Assembly (NCBI GenBank): GCA_024699855.1
Contig: JAMPIQ010000001.1
Coordinates: 16,120,001 to 16,184,000 of the forward strand
DNA: 64,000 bases
Source of the DNA: Aphelenchoides besseyi
Lineage: Eukaryota > Nematoda > Chromadorea > Rhabditida > Aphelenchoididae
Reading direction: 5' to 3'
Of this stretch, positions 1 through 10,727 are shown piece after piece. Position numbers and translations under genes: made by a program. Positions within the stretch are counted from its first letter, which is position 1. Each line of letters opens with the position of its first letter. Under the pieces are notes generated by a model. The model saw only the letters and a list, made by a program, of their open reading frames with translations. It searched no databases and was not told the origin of the DNA.

Positions 1-946
1 GTTTGGTCATTCCACGCGCTACTCCCGTTTACTAGTTGAGAACTGAACAGTAAACGTGGATTAGCGCGCTGATTGACCAGCCGGGAGAAGAACAGAGGAA
101 TGGGATGTGGAGGAATGAGAGGATGAAGTGACTGTTTGGACTCATTTCCACGGTTTATATGCTACTCGAATGAGAACATGGAACTTGCAAAAGGCGGTAC
201 CCGCGGTCAAATATGCATCAGACAGCAGAAAGGGGGTGGAAATCTCGGTAGACAATAGATCACGATATCATTTACGACCTGCGTATTATTTTTTTATCTT
301 TGGATTTTTCCTCGGGTGATGCCCAAGTTTGAATCTGAACAAAGAGATTGATGGCGCCTTAAAAAAACAATCACATCCACTATGACGTCAACAACTACGG
401 AACTGTTGACTTCAGGTCAAATTCTCAAATGCAGTAGTACTGTCGATTGGCTGATCAAAGTTCAGTTAAGCAAACTCTGTGGCCAATCTCAATAATGAAA
501 AACACAAAGTTATGAGAAACAAATCTCTTCAAACACCGAAATTCTTCTAGTTTACTGTAAAGATTATTCGATGGCTATGAGATCAAATACACTTGTTCAT
601 TTGGACCACTCAAGGTATTTAACAAGGTGACGTCTACGCACGATCATTAAATTTGTAAGCTCAATCTTATCTCAACGAGTCACACTCAAACTACCATTGT
701 TGCAATTGTCTAACATTCCATTCCTTTTCTCCAATCAACTGATCTTCAGTTAAGATCGTTGATTGTCGAGAAGGAAGAAGACAAATAATTCTTCTGACAC
801 AGTTTGTTGGCTCGCCGTTGATTAAAATGGTCAAAAAAATCAAACATCTCGATGTTATTTTGAGGGTCTTCTGGTGTTTGGATTTCATGTCGGACTATTT
901 GCTTTGTTCTATTGAAATATGAATTTGTTTATTGAAAAGAACGTAA
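1..946. other. Intergenic, downstream of PEX12
   Basis: No coding structure is supported here: the short open frames lack splice partners or recognisable motifs. The end nearest the gene carries TTTATT at 928-933, which reads AATAAA on the minus strand and is the likely poly(A) signal of PEX12, 14 nt past its stop codon. The rest is unassigned. Confidence 0.6.
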
Positions 947-2227
947 TCAGCCAGTTTTACGATAAAGACGAACAAGCTGTTCATGAGATGCGGGAAGTTT
1001 AGTGACTGGACATCGTCGTTCGGCACGAACATACGAATTGATACATGCGAAACAAAAAACATAACCAGAAACACTGAGAACAGTATCGTTTTCACGACGT
1101 TTATGGCAAATCGGACATTTTCCAGCGTCCATTTTCAGAACTTCACTTTCATTGACCATCTGAAATTCTCTGATTTAAACTTGAAATGCGTTGCGTAGAA
1201 CCTGAAGCGGATGAATTGATTTGACGGGCCGGGAGTTGAAATTGAACGTGTCTTTCATGTCGTCTTGGTTGTTTTGCTGCATGAACTAAAACAAAAGATT
1301 TCAATCGACATTTTCGATCTCATCCCACTTCGTGAACGTCTTTGAAAAACAGCGCATAGGAGAATAAACGACCAATCCAGGAGGGTAATTGAAAAGCGAA
1401 ACGACTTGCTCGTCCTGCAAATCTAAATTCTATTGACTAAAAATACGAAACCGATATCAAGCACCTACCCGGACTTCATGTGCAATGGGACCGAATTCAA
1501 CGCCTCAACATCTTCGGGAGTCAGTTTGCCCAATCGAGCTCCAATCAAATACAACGGAAGGGATTGGACATTCACGTAGCCAAAAGCGTACAAAATCAAA
1601 AATCCCAAACCGATCATTCCCAGAAGTTTGGTGACTATTGGATAGAGTTTGTAGTACAAGTTCATAAACGGAGTTCGCTGAAAATAACTAAAAATAAAGG
1701 AACGAAGCGATGAACACACTAGATGCGGATCCAGAGCTTCGATCTTCTCTCGATAAGCACTCAACTTCGATTCAATGTACGGAACGAACACCTAAACAAA
1801 CGACTAAAACACACGTGCAAATGCAACTAACCAAAAAGAAAAGCGATTTCAAGCGTTGAGCTCGAGTTAACACGGTGCTCGATCCCTGATTGAAAATTCG
1901 TTTCATTGAATAGAAGTTTTCAGTGAATGAACCTCCTGAAAAAGCATTAGAAACGACCAATAAAACATCAATTTACTCACCGTATTTCTTGAGAAAATGG
2001 TTTTCGATGACGAACATGAAAGCAGCATAAAGTTCATCAAAGTATCGAAGTGTCGACGAAAACTTTCGATTTTGAATCCAAAGAGAAACGAACTTCAGAA
2101 TATACTTTAGCGCCGGTTTCAACGATTGCGATTGACTTTGTTGAGCCAAAATGTCGAAAACTCCCGGTTGAGCATGTTGCTGCGCAGCTGCAGCGGTCGA
2201 ATGCGCGACACGAAACGCGTTTGCCAT
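947..2227 (-). CDS. PEX12: Peroxisome biogenesis protein PEX12, 6 exons
   Basis: Exons 2227-1981, 1935-1832, 1791-1469, 1422-1338, 1285-1202 and 1159-947 splice in phase into 351 residues, close to the family's usual 350-360. PEX12 is a peroxisomal membrane RING-type subunit of the PEX2-PEX10-PEX12 ubiquitin-ligase complex that recycles the import receptor PEX5. The N-terminal block and the motif ENFYSMKRI match the family signature. A hydrophobic segment follows around residue 150-180. The C-terminal RING-like domain has Cys296, Cys299, Cys317 and Cys320 for one zinc, and lacks the second zinc site, as is known for PEX12. The last residues (CPVTKLPAS then QLVRLY) also match. For exon 4 the inner acceptor AATTTAG (before 1422) was chosen because it keeps the frame and gives the family-like ALFFKDF segment. 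It is divergent from the SDR gene at 2677. The start at 2227 is the first in-frame ATG and fits the family N-terminus. Confidence 0.95.
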
Positions 2228-2676
2228 CGGGAATCTGGAGGTTCAAATGAAATCTTCTAACCGCAAACTTTTGCTCAAAACAAACCGAATGGCGCGAGAA
2301 AAATCGACACACTACACGATAAGTAGTGGAGCATACCAGTCGTAGACGCCGAGACGAAGCGCCAATCGTCGTTCGGTTCGACGGACAAAAAGCAAAAGAA
2401 CCGTTAAGGAAAACATCGAAGATGTCCAGAAAGTTAGCTTAGCAATCACTGAGACTTCTAATTGGTTGCCAATTCAGATCGTTTCGTCTCCAACTGATCA
2501 AATTTTGTCATCTTCTCGATAAAAAGCATAAAAGTTTCGCGTCTTCGACAGCACGCATTTCAAAACACAAACTAGACGCGAATTCTCAAGTCATCTTTTG
2601 AGGCCAATAGTCTGGTTATAAATAGCAATGATTGAACAGATGAACAAGATTTTGTTCCTAATTCTATTCAATTAAA
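2228..2676. promoter_or_regulatory. Shared divergent promoter of PEX12 and the SDR gene
   Basis: The 449 bp between the two start codons must hold both promoters. On the plus side a TATA-like TATAAA lies at 2617-2622, 55 nt before the SDR start codon, a normal distance for a short 5' UTR. No clear TATA box is seen for PEX12. Assignment is by position and motif only. Confidence 0.5.
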
Positions 2677-3730
2677 ATGGGTTTCAAAGGAAAAGTCGCG
2701 ATTGTCACTGGTATGTTCAGTTGCGATGATTGTGTGTACTTTTGAGTTCAGGTTCAAGCGCCGGTATTGGCCAAGCGACAGCGTATGTACGAATGAGTGA
2801 ATAAGAATAAGCGTTTCATTTAGAGAGATCTTTGCAACCGAAGGTGCAAGTGTCACCATTCACGGTCAGTCAGAAGAACGATTGAAAGTTCGTTTGACTT
2901 CCGTTTAAGAATTGAAATCGTTTTTAGGCGACCGCTGATCTGTTGAAGAAGTTGGATATTCCCGACTCGCGTGTTTTGGTCGTTCGGGGAGCAATCGAAG
3001 ATAAACAAACACAAAAACGATTGATCGATGAGACGGTAACGAAATTCGGTCGTTTGGATATTTTAGTTAACAACGCTGCCGTCTCATACCACGATCGATT
3101 GGATCCAAATTCACTCGGTAAGACGCTCGTTTGTTTCAGTTGACTAAAGCCATTGCAGAGAACTTTGATTATGTTATGGACGTGAATTTGAGATCATTGA
3201 TTGCGTTGACTAGAATGGCTATTCCCCATTTGGCCAAAACAAAAGGCAACGTGGTCAACATCTCTTCGGTTGGTAGTCAACGTGTGATTGCAATCAGTCA
3301 ACCGTATGTGCTCACCAAAGCAGCTTTGGGTAAGTTGACGGAAAGTGTATTAATAGATACGGTTGTTTAGATCATTTCACGAGAAATGCCGCTGTTCAAT
3401 ACGCAGAACAAGGAATTCGTGTTAATACCGTTAGGTAAGTGTGCAGATATTTGTTGCCATTATGTCGATATTTTCAGTCCCGGTGCCATCCGAACGCTCT
3501 TCCGAAGTCGCCATGATATACCCGAAGACAGGAAGAATGCGATCGAAAATTACGTCGATCGTATGCTCAAGAATGATGTTCCAATGCAACGAAGTGGCTC
3601 AGCACGTGAAGTGGCAAATGTAATTGTGTTTTTGGCAAGCGACAAAGCTTCCTATGTTACTGGAGCCAATTATGTTGTTGATGGTGGTGTTTTGGCCGGA
3701 GCTCCAACCCAGAAAGTCGAATCCAAATAG
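2677..3730 (+). CDS. Classical short-chain dehydrogenase/reductase, 7 exons
   Basis: Exons 2677-2710, 2752-2782, 2824-2887, 2928-3117, 3159-3329, 3371-3434 and 3478-3730 give 268 residues, typical of the family. It is an NAD(P)-dependent oxidoreductase. The Rossmann cofactor motif TGSSAGIG starts near residue 11, NNAA follows near residue 90, and the catalytic serine (ISSVGS) and YVLTK (YxxxK) follow in the expected order. The conserved NTVSPGAI after the catalytic motif and the C-terminal YVVDGG are also present. The substrate cannot be told from sequence; the sequence resembles the large nematode dhs group and bacterial 3-oxoacyl reductases. No signal peptide and no SKL-like C-terminus, so probably cytosolic. 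The poly(A) signal AATAAA is at 3796-3801. Confidence 0.95.
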
Positions 3731-6377
3731 TCGACCGGATATGAGCAGCTCTCAATCTTTCGTTAATTGAAAGAATTGATTCGTAGACGTTGTAAAATAA
3801 ACGTATGTGTCTTTTATAAGCTTTTTGGTGTTCCAAATTACTGACTTTCTTTCGACGACCTGAATGAAATTTTGAGCTCTCAACTGCTTAAATAAGCAAA
3901 CACATCCAACCTTTCAATTCAAATAAACAGCTCCATTTATGAGCTCTGTTTCATGGAACATGTGAATTTAATGCGCTTGCACTTTTCTTCTCTCGCCCGT
4001 GAACCTCGTGGTCGCTTTTGTTTATCAACCAAAAAAGCGCCGGTTTCATGGTTCTGCTCGTTAGTTCCGTGTTTCAAGCGACCCGAATGGACGGCTATTT
4101 CTGTAGCGAAAACAACTGCCGTTGTAACGTCCCGAATTGAACTCACGTCAATGGTAAACATCAGTGCAGCACAAGGTCGTTTGGGTTCCATGTTCTCAGC
4201 AAACTTCTCGGATCGGGTAGAGAAGAAAGCACGTGGAAACAACGTGCGGTCTTCGAATGTCGATAAGATGATCGTAAAGTTTGTTTTCCACTTGACAAAA
4301 AAGCTACAAAATTGCATTCGCTTATCATCGCAGCTTTTCGGAATCGATTTGATGGTCGAGCAACTGCAGTTGTGTGATCGATCGTCGAACACAACCAGCA
4401 AATCGATCACACAATTTCCGAATGTTTGACAAATTTAAAGTGCGCAGAACGAAAATAGCGAGCAAATGACATTACAACGTAATAAACTACTGAGGAGTGC
4501 TCAAAGTCACCAACAACGTTGTTTTCGTAGTAATGAGCTTTCTGTTTTTTCGTACAATTCGCTGACATTTTCTTTGCCCGTTGTGTCCATTTTGAGCGCT
4601 GTACATTTTCGGAGGCCCACAGGCTCGAAGTGTTTTTTGCTGTTGAGAAAACGAATTTTCAGCAAAGTTGATTACTCTCATCGGGAATAACTCTCGTATT
4701 TCCGCTCTTTTCGAGCGAACGACCAAACATCCTGGCCAACGAAAATAGCTCGTGGTGTCGTCGTTGTTCGAATCAAACGTAAACAACAAGCCCGAATGGT
4801 CTTGTGATTCGTGTTCTGCAAAGAGAGCGGAGGGTGGAGGTCTTTTGCAGAAACGTTCGCTCGTGACAGAACGCTTGGAACTTGGTTTAAAAGTGCATTC
4901 GCAATGTTTCTCACGAATTTGAGGACAAATTTCATTTGGTCACGGGAATCGAACTCGTAAACAAGGAAGTGAAACACTTGTTGACAGCTTTCGGACAATC
5001 GTCCTTTCTTTGGACTCCATCCGACATGCCAATTGCACGTGCCAGCGAGTGTGGTGTCGTGCATTTGTTGTGCCAAGCGCCTAAAACTACGAGCATTTCG
5101 ATGAAATGCGAAAAAACGGTTGTGATCGCCATCACATCGTTTCAATACGTGCATTCGCTGTTTGTTCAATTTGCAGGTTACGTTTCGTTTCTGAAGTCAA
5201 AACGACAATCAGAACGTTCAGTCACGTAGTTGAGAAGTTCGAAGTCCACGGTTCGCAACAAACCTGAAAGAGCACGTGGTTTGATTTTCAAAAGCGGAAA
5301 GTTGCGATTCTTTCGATGGAAACAAACGGGAGTTAATGAGCGTCGATCAAAGTTTCACGAGCAACCAATTGGATGATCGAATTCGTTTTTGTTGAAATGT
5401 TCCACTTCTTTTTCAGAGATCATCTCTGCTCCACTACACCACCGAAGGACAAAGAACGTCGGCGGTCTTCCAGAAATTTCTGGTGGTCGAAAAGAAGGCA
5501 AATTTGCAAAGAGCATTCGAATTGAACGTTGACAGAAAACTGAAAAGAACTACGAAGTGAATAACCGAGTTGGTGAAATCCGTTTGGTATTCAATCAACG
5601 TTCTGTATTTGAATTGGAAAAAATGTTTTCAAAAGATTCAAGTATCTACGGTTATTCAACTAACTAGCCAATCCATTAAAGAAACAGAAGTTCGTGTGCA
5701 AAGTGATCTCTGACTTAAATTTCTTGGTCGATCGCTCACCGCGGTCAGCCCCTTCGATTGACCTCTGGGACTTTCATCGACGAAAAAACCGTTTTTCTCG
5801 CTACGCAAACAAACATCTAAGAATGACCGCCAATGGCGGTCTTTGATTGCTTTAGAACGGTGTTTTCAAATCTCAACGGCTAATCCGTCACTTGAGCTCT
5901 TAAAGTTGTTTTTCGACGTTGCGCGTTCATTTCCGCATCTCTTCCCCTTTCAACTGACATAGAAGTGTTTATGACCGAGCGAGCGAACTAGGAAGCGAGA
6001 ACCACGATGTTTGCTTTTTTCCCATCTGGCCACTTTGAAGCTGCGAATCGTCGATGTGTTCGGGGGCTTATCGTCCTCATCAATCGAAGGTCGTTGACGA
6101 AACGCGATGAGCACGTGGTTTCTCGAAGGGCTGCAAAAACGGGCAGCTGCGAGCGGACCGTCCCGATTAGAAGGCGGAGTCCGCGGTCTTTTTTTCTGAC
6201 CGATTTTACTCGTCCAGTTGCAGCAGATGGGCGGGATCTTTTCAAATCTTTTACTTGTCAACGTTTTCGTATAAAAGTCCATCGTTTGGCATTCGACAAC
6301 GGCAAATATTTTTGCTTTAGATCCAATCAGTCAAACTGTTTCTCGAAGCTTTGGCTATACGCTCAGCGATTAGAAAT
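3731..6377. other. Intergenic region, 2.6 kb
   Basis: Between the SDR gene and the small protein gene. It has several open frames above 90 codons on both strands, including two of about 157 codons that overlap exactly antisense at 3937-4429. None has family motifs, splice continuity or low-complexity coding signatures, so I do not call a gene. The SDR poly(A) signal lies at 3796-3801. A perfect 7-bp-stem hairpin lies at 5825-5841. The 3' part must hold the promoter of the gene at 6378. Confidence 0.5.
5825..5841. repeat. Short perfect hairpin
   Basis: GACCGCC and GGCGGTC flank a 3-nt AAT loop, a GC-rich 7-bp inverted repeat. It stands alone in noncoding DNA. It could be a protein-binding palindrome or chance; no function is claimed. 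Confidence 0.4.
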
Positions 6378-6814
6378 ATGTCGGCAGGAAAACCAGTTGT
6401 AAGTTTTCGATTCGTTTACATTCATGAGTTCAATTTTGCAGCAAATTCGACCCGACTACGACTACGATGTTCTCTGGAAAGGTCCACAATACAAAAGTGA
6501 GTTTTGTCTTAATGTTCAACTTTTGATTGATCACATTTTCTAGGTCGTGTTCGTACGGTTTCTGTCGATTCGACCAGCTCGGATCTGAGTGGTGGTGTTC
6601 CGCAACAACGACGTTTTAGCATCTCCGAGTACTTCGGTGGTCCGTTCCTTCAGCGCCAACCGTCAATCAGCGATTCGAACGACTTGCCACCATTTCAAAA
6701 GAAGTCGTCGGTTACCGATGTAAGCAATTCCTGTTTATTTTGTTGTTAATCGATTCGATTTAGAACGCCGATTTTCAAGAGTTTTTGAAGCGACAAAAAC
6801 GAATTCTCGAATAA
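6378..6814 (+). CDS. Small 100-residue protein with repeated phosphosite-like motifs, 4 exons
   Basis: Exons 6378-6398, 6442-6496, 6544-6719 and 6764-6814 join in phase into 100 residues (ATG 6378, TAA 6812-6814), all with GTAAGT-like donors and TTTAG, CTAG or TTGCAG acceptors. I do not recognise the family. The protein has no signal peptide and no membrane segment. The visible pattern is three basic-then-serine sites: RRFSIS, RQPSIS and KKSSVT, each followed by acidic or aromatic residues, in a low-complexity Ser-rich middle. The N-terminus is DYDYDVLW and the C-terminus is a basic helix (FLKRQKRILE). Such spacing is typical of PKA, CaMK or 14-3-3 substrates, so it may be a small regulatory protein; that is inference. 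Confidence 0.75.
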
Positions 6815-7879
6815 ACTCTAACGGCTTTCATGGACGCGAACCCTCCACTACAATGAGCGTTCGATCACATAACCATTTTGTAGATACGTGTCTTTTGAAT
6901 TTGATTTCTCAGTTTTAAACAGAATATTTTTTAAAACCCTTTGATTCCAATTATCTCTCCTGTTTTAATCAGCATGTTCAATTCTCTAATTTGACCACAC
7001 AAATCGATTTTGAGTTCAGAATTTATTTGGTTACTAAGCCTTCTCTTAATCTTGTACATAACTATGACTAATTATTTGAAATAAATGCAATAATTTAATG
7101 TGTTTGATTACATCGTTGAGTGAAATGAAATCAGCTAATGACCTTAAACTTACAACTAGATGATGTAAAAGGTAATCAAAGTTTACAAAAAACTGAGTTG
7201 AGATTACAACATTCGGGCGGTTTGCTTTGTAACTTATCAGCTCAATTGGACTCAGTTTATGATTTGACTGCTGCACTTATTGATCAATCATACGTTCTCT
7301 TAAGCTTTTGAACAAAGTGGAAGACTTTGGGTGTGGTACTCGTATGTCGAAAAGAACTTACGCAAAATCGATGATTAAAACGGAAACACGTAGGCGTGAT
7401 GATTGGAACCGCTCGCTGATTTCAACATATAACCTCTGGGATGAGCTTAAGTTTGTTAGGCAAGCGACTCTTTAATCAACGATCTTAAATAGAAAGACGA
7501 AACTCTAGCAGTTGACCAATTAGTCTTGTGAGTACTTAGTGACCGCATAATCTCCCAACTAATTAATGACTAATCGGTCCGTTCGTGTCCGGACTGCACA
7601 AGCTTTGAATCACTGACCGATTGTTTTGTCATTGGATTGCACAATTATTGGCCATGCAAAAACGATGAGTTCAAGAGTTCCGTTGAGCTGATCAACTTCG
7701 AGTCAAAAAAGGCGTAGCTGGGTAGTCAATCATCAAATCGCCTGCTAACCCGCTTTTGACACCTCGCAAATTTAGTCATTCGGGCTATACATAATGATCA
7801 GAAACTCGGTTATCAGTTTTTGTTAAAATTTTCATTTAAATTTAAAGCAAACTATATCATCGTATGACGACAGAAAGAA
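6815..7879. other. Intergenic, upstream of the P450 gene
   Basis: A 1.07-kb AT-rich stretch without supportable coding exons. It must contain the P450 promoter. I see no convincing TATA box close to 7880 and no repeats. Confidence 0.5.
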
Positions 7880-9786
7880 ATGATCGTACCATTGATCGTT
7901 ATTGTGTTTTTGATTCTTCTTTACAACTGTTGGTTTAAGCGATGTGGCAAACTGAATGGTCCTATGCCTTTTCCTATCTTCGGAAACCTACCGCAATTGT
8001 GTTGGTCGGGACAATGGGACAAACAATTTGCATACTGGAGCAAGAAGTACAACGGCATGTACACGCTGTAAGCTCGAAGAGGCGAATCGGTGAACGGTTT
8101 CTTTTCAGTTGGTTCGGTCTTTTTTCTGCTGTAATAATTGGGGAGTACGATATAGCTGTAGAAGTCTTCAAAAACTCCAATGCTTCGAATCGTGGTAGCA
8201 ATCGCTATTTCAATCAACTGTGTCGAGACGGGAACTATGGAATCGTTCTGACTTCTGGAGATTTGTGGAAAGAACAACGGTAAGTTCAAATCGGTTGTCT
8301 AACTTATAACAATTGTTCAGAAAGTTTGCCATGCAGGTACTGAAAAAATTCGGCATGGGAACGAATGTGATGCAAGAACGAGTTAGTGGCTAAGAATCTA
8401 AATCGAAATGATAGAAAAGTTTAGGTTTTGAACGAAGTAGCTGATATTGTCGATTGTTTGAATCATGACATCGATTTGGGAATGAAGGAGATCGATGTTA
8501 TTCGCTACACTGAAGTTGGTGTCGCTTCAGTCATTCATTCAGTACTTTTTGGATATCGTTTCACTCAGGTAACCAAAATCAGCTGAAACAACCTGATCAA
8601 TGAGTTTAAGGACAACCGCACAGAATTCAATTATTTGAAAGAGCTGAGCTTCAATTTGGTTGCTGTTGCTTCGGAAACATTCGTTTCGGCGGGTATCATG
8701 AATTCAACTCTCGCCAAACTTCCAATCTTTCGATCTCGACTTGGACGTTTCGTAAAAATGTTCCGAGAGCTGAACGACTTTGTGGACGATAAAATTCAAG
8801 ACCACGTAAAGGGATTGGATGAAGAACGTGATGCAACCGATTTCATCGACGCATTTCTTCTTGAAATAAAACGACAAGAAGAATTTGAACAAACAAACTA
8901 CTTCACGTAAGTCCTCATTCACCCACGGACAAACGTTGTGCATTTTAGTTTGAAACAACTTCGCTCTTCTCTGATCGACATGTGGTTTGCTGGAGTAAGT
9001 AGTCAGATTTGTGGACTTTAAACGTGCGGTTTAGCAAGAGACTTCTGCTTCGAGTCTCGGCTGGCTCTTCGCTTATTTGATTGCTTATCCGGAGATTCAA
9101 CAAAAAGTTCACGACGAATTGGATTATCATATCGGCGATCAACGGGTGATCACCATGAAAGATCGTAAGCAACTCAACTACTTGAACGCAGTTATCCTCG
9201 TACGTTTCTTAACTTACTCATAACTTCAACTAGTATATTACCAGGAATCTCAACGATTGTCGAACGTCATTGTTCAAAACGCTCTGCGTCAATTGACTGA
9301 AGACGTGCACATCAAAGGTCATACGTTACGCAAAGGAACTTTTGTTTGTCCGCAGCTCTCTGCAATGATGCGTGACGAAAAAGTGAGCAAATGAACTCGA
9401 TAAGATGGGAGAAACCAAAATCGTTTAGCGTTTTCCTAATTCCGAAAAATTTGTTGTTGAGCGTTTTCTTGACGTCAATATACAACTTTGTAATACCGAG
9501 ATGATGGTCGCGTTCTCGATCGGCAAACGGGCTTGTCCTGGAGAAAGTTTAGGTAAGAGTAACAAATCTTTTCCATAGCACAATCAAAATTTCAGCCAAA
9601 ACTGAATTGTTTCTGTTTGCCGCAAACTTGCTTAATCAGTTTAAAGTAAGTTCGTTCCAAAGGATTCGAGTTCATCGGCATTTTCAGTTTGAACAAGGAG
9701 CAAAACCAATTGAGTTGAAAAGAAACGGCGGTGCAATTGCCACGAGTGTTAAGCCTTTCACGTGTCGGATTGTTCGTCGAGAATGA
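7880..9786 (+). CDS. Cytochrome P450, CYP2-clan type, 11 exons
   Basis: Exons 7880-8067, 8109-8279, 8321-8381, 8425-8568, 8611-8906, 8949-8994, 9035-9199, 9245-9382, 9429-9552, 9596-9645 and 9688-9786 give 493 residues, the normal size for a microsomal P450. It is a heme monooxygenase of the endoplasmic reticulum. An N-terminal anchor helix (about residues 2-16) precedes the proline-rich GPMPFPIFGN hinge. The oxygen-binding I helix has AGQETS at 301-306, the K-helix ExxR is ESQR at 358-361, and the heme loop FSIGKRACPG carries the ligand Cys439. The overall match is to nematode CYP33/34-like enzymes that oxidise xenobiotics or fatty acids, but the substrate cannot be assigned. The acceptor of exon 5 is the unusual TTTAAG. 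AATAAA is at 9847-9852. Confidence 0.97.
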
Positions 9787-9913
9787 GCGTACATGGTCAA
9801 TTTCAATTATTCCCAGTAGATTACATTAATCTGTATACTGAACATCAATAAAGACAATGCATTTAATGAAAATCTCCATTGATCGTATGACTAGTGCTCA
9901 AGTCTCTAGTTTT

Positions 9914-10072
9914 CAACTTCACTGAGAATCAACAACAAACCGCACAGCAAATTGCGAACGACATCGTTCTCGAGGCTCCAACGGCAGTCCCGATCGAGAA
10001 TCAGAAGTTGGATCTTCTGATCAATTTGATGCGTGAACTGTTAGAAGCAAGACGTGAAATGCATTTGCGACA
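9914..10072 (+). pseudogene. Duplicated fragment of the ion-channel terminal exon
   Basis: These 159 bp match 41801-41959, the start of the last exon of the Cys-loop channel gene, with a single mismatch (gagAatc here, gagTatc there). The frame stays open (TENQQQTAQQIAND onward) and runs into unrelated sequence, stopping at 10095-10097. It lies alone, with none of the rest of the channel: no M1-M4 exons nearby and no acceptor before it. It is therefore an exon-fragment pseudogene and not a gene. Near-identity over 32 kb implies a recent copy event or gene conversion. A repeat shared with the channel's 3' UTR lies 0.3 kb further on. Confidence 0.9.
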
Positions 10073-10384
10073 TTCGTTATCTAAAAATCGACTATAGACC
10101 GCTTTGGTTTAAAGCAACTCAAAATCCATCGTTGATTGTCTTTAGTTCGCAGATTTTTGATCGTTCAACTTCACTCACTAACTGTAATCGTTTCGCTGAG
10201 TAAACTCACCTTCTTAATTTGAATTATAGCCGACTAGTAACGTTGAGCAGCCTTTTAGTCGTCATTATTATTGATGTTAGATCGATTGGATGTCAATCTC
10301 AGTGTTTGATAGCAAAAATTTTTGGGCTCAATGAACGTCACATCTTCAGGACTTTCTCTTTTGTTCGCACTTCTCGATGAGCTC

Positions 10385-10475
10385 TTAGACGTCCAGTTGA
10401 TGTCCCCATTAGATTCCGATCTTGTTGAAACTTCTGAAACAACCACTGATCTCGGTTCTCCTTTCCTCTGAAGTC
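10385..10475 (+). repeat. Dispersed 3'-UTR-type repeat, copy 1
   Basis: About 90 bp similar to 42176-42267 and 45760-45850. Shared blocks include TTGATGTCCC, ATTAGA, CACTGATCTCGG (CATTGATCTC in the others) and CCTCTGAAGT. This copy sits 0.3 kb after the channel exon fragment, in the same orientation and order as in the channel gene. Confidence 0.75.
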
Positions 10476-10727
10476 GATTTCAAACGCTTATTTTCGATTA
10501 TGGTACGAGCATTTCTTGTTCGTCAATTTGATTTCTAACCTCCGATTGAATGACGTGTACAGTTGTAACTCATTTCACGTTTTCAATAACAAAAACGATC
10601 TCTTCGGGTTCAGTTTAACAATTTGATTAAGATATGTCAGTAGTCGTGCAATCACAAACACCATTGAGAGGACTAGGGAAGACAGTTAAAAAGTGGAGAT
10701 CATTTTGGGGGAAATCTGATCGAACTT

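Noticed and set aside
3937..4429. Two fully antisense open frames of about 157 codons
   Set aside because: No motif, no splice continuity and no amino-acid pattern; mirrored open frames are common in this TCGA-rich genome and here are best seen as chance.
4678..5229. Open frames of 163 codons (-) and 97 codons (+)
   Set aside because: They overlap each other and lack any family feature; composition is like random translation.
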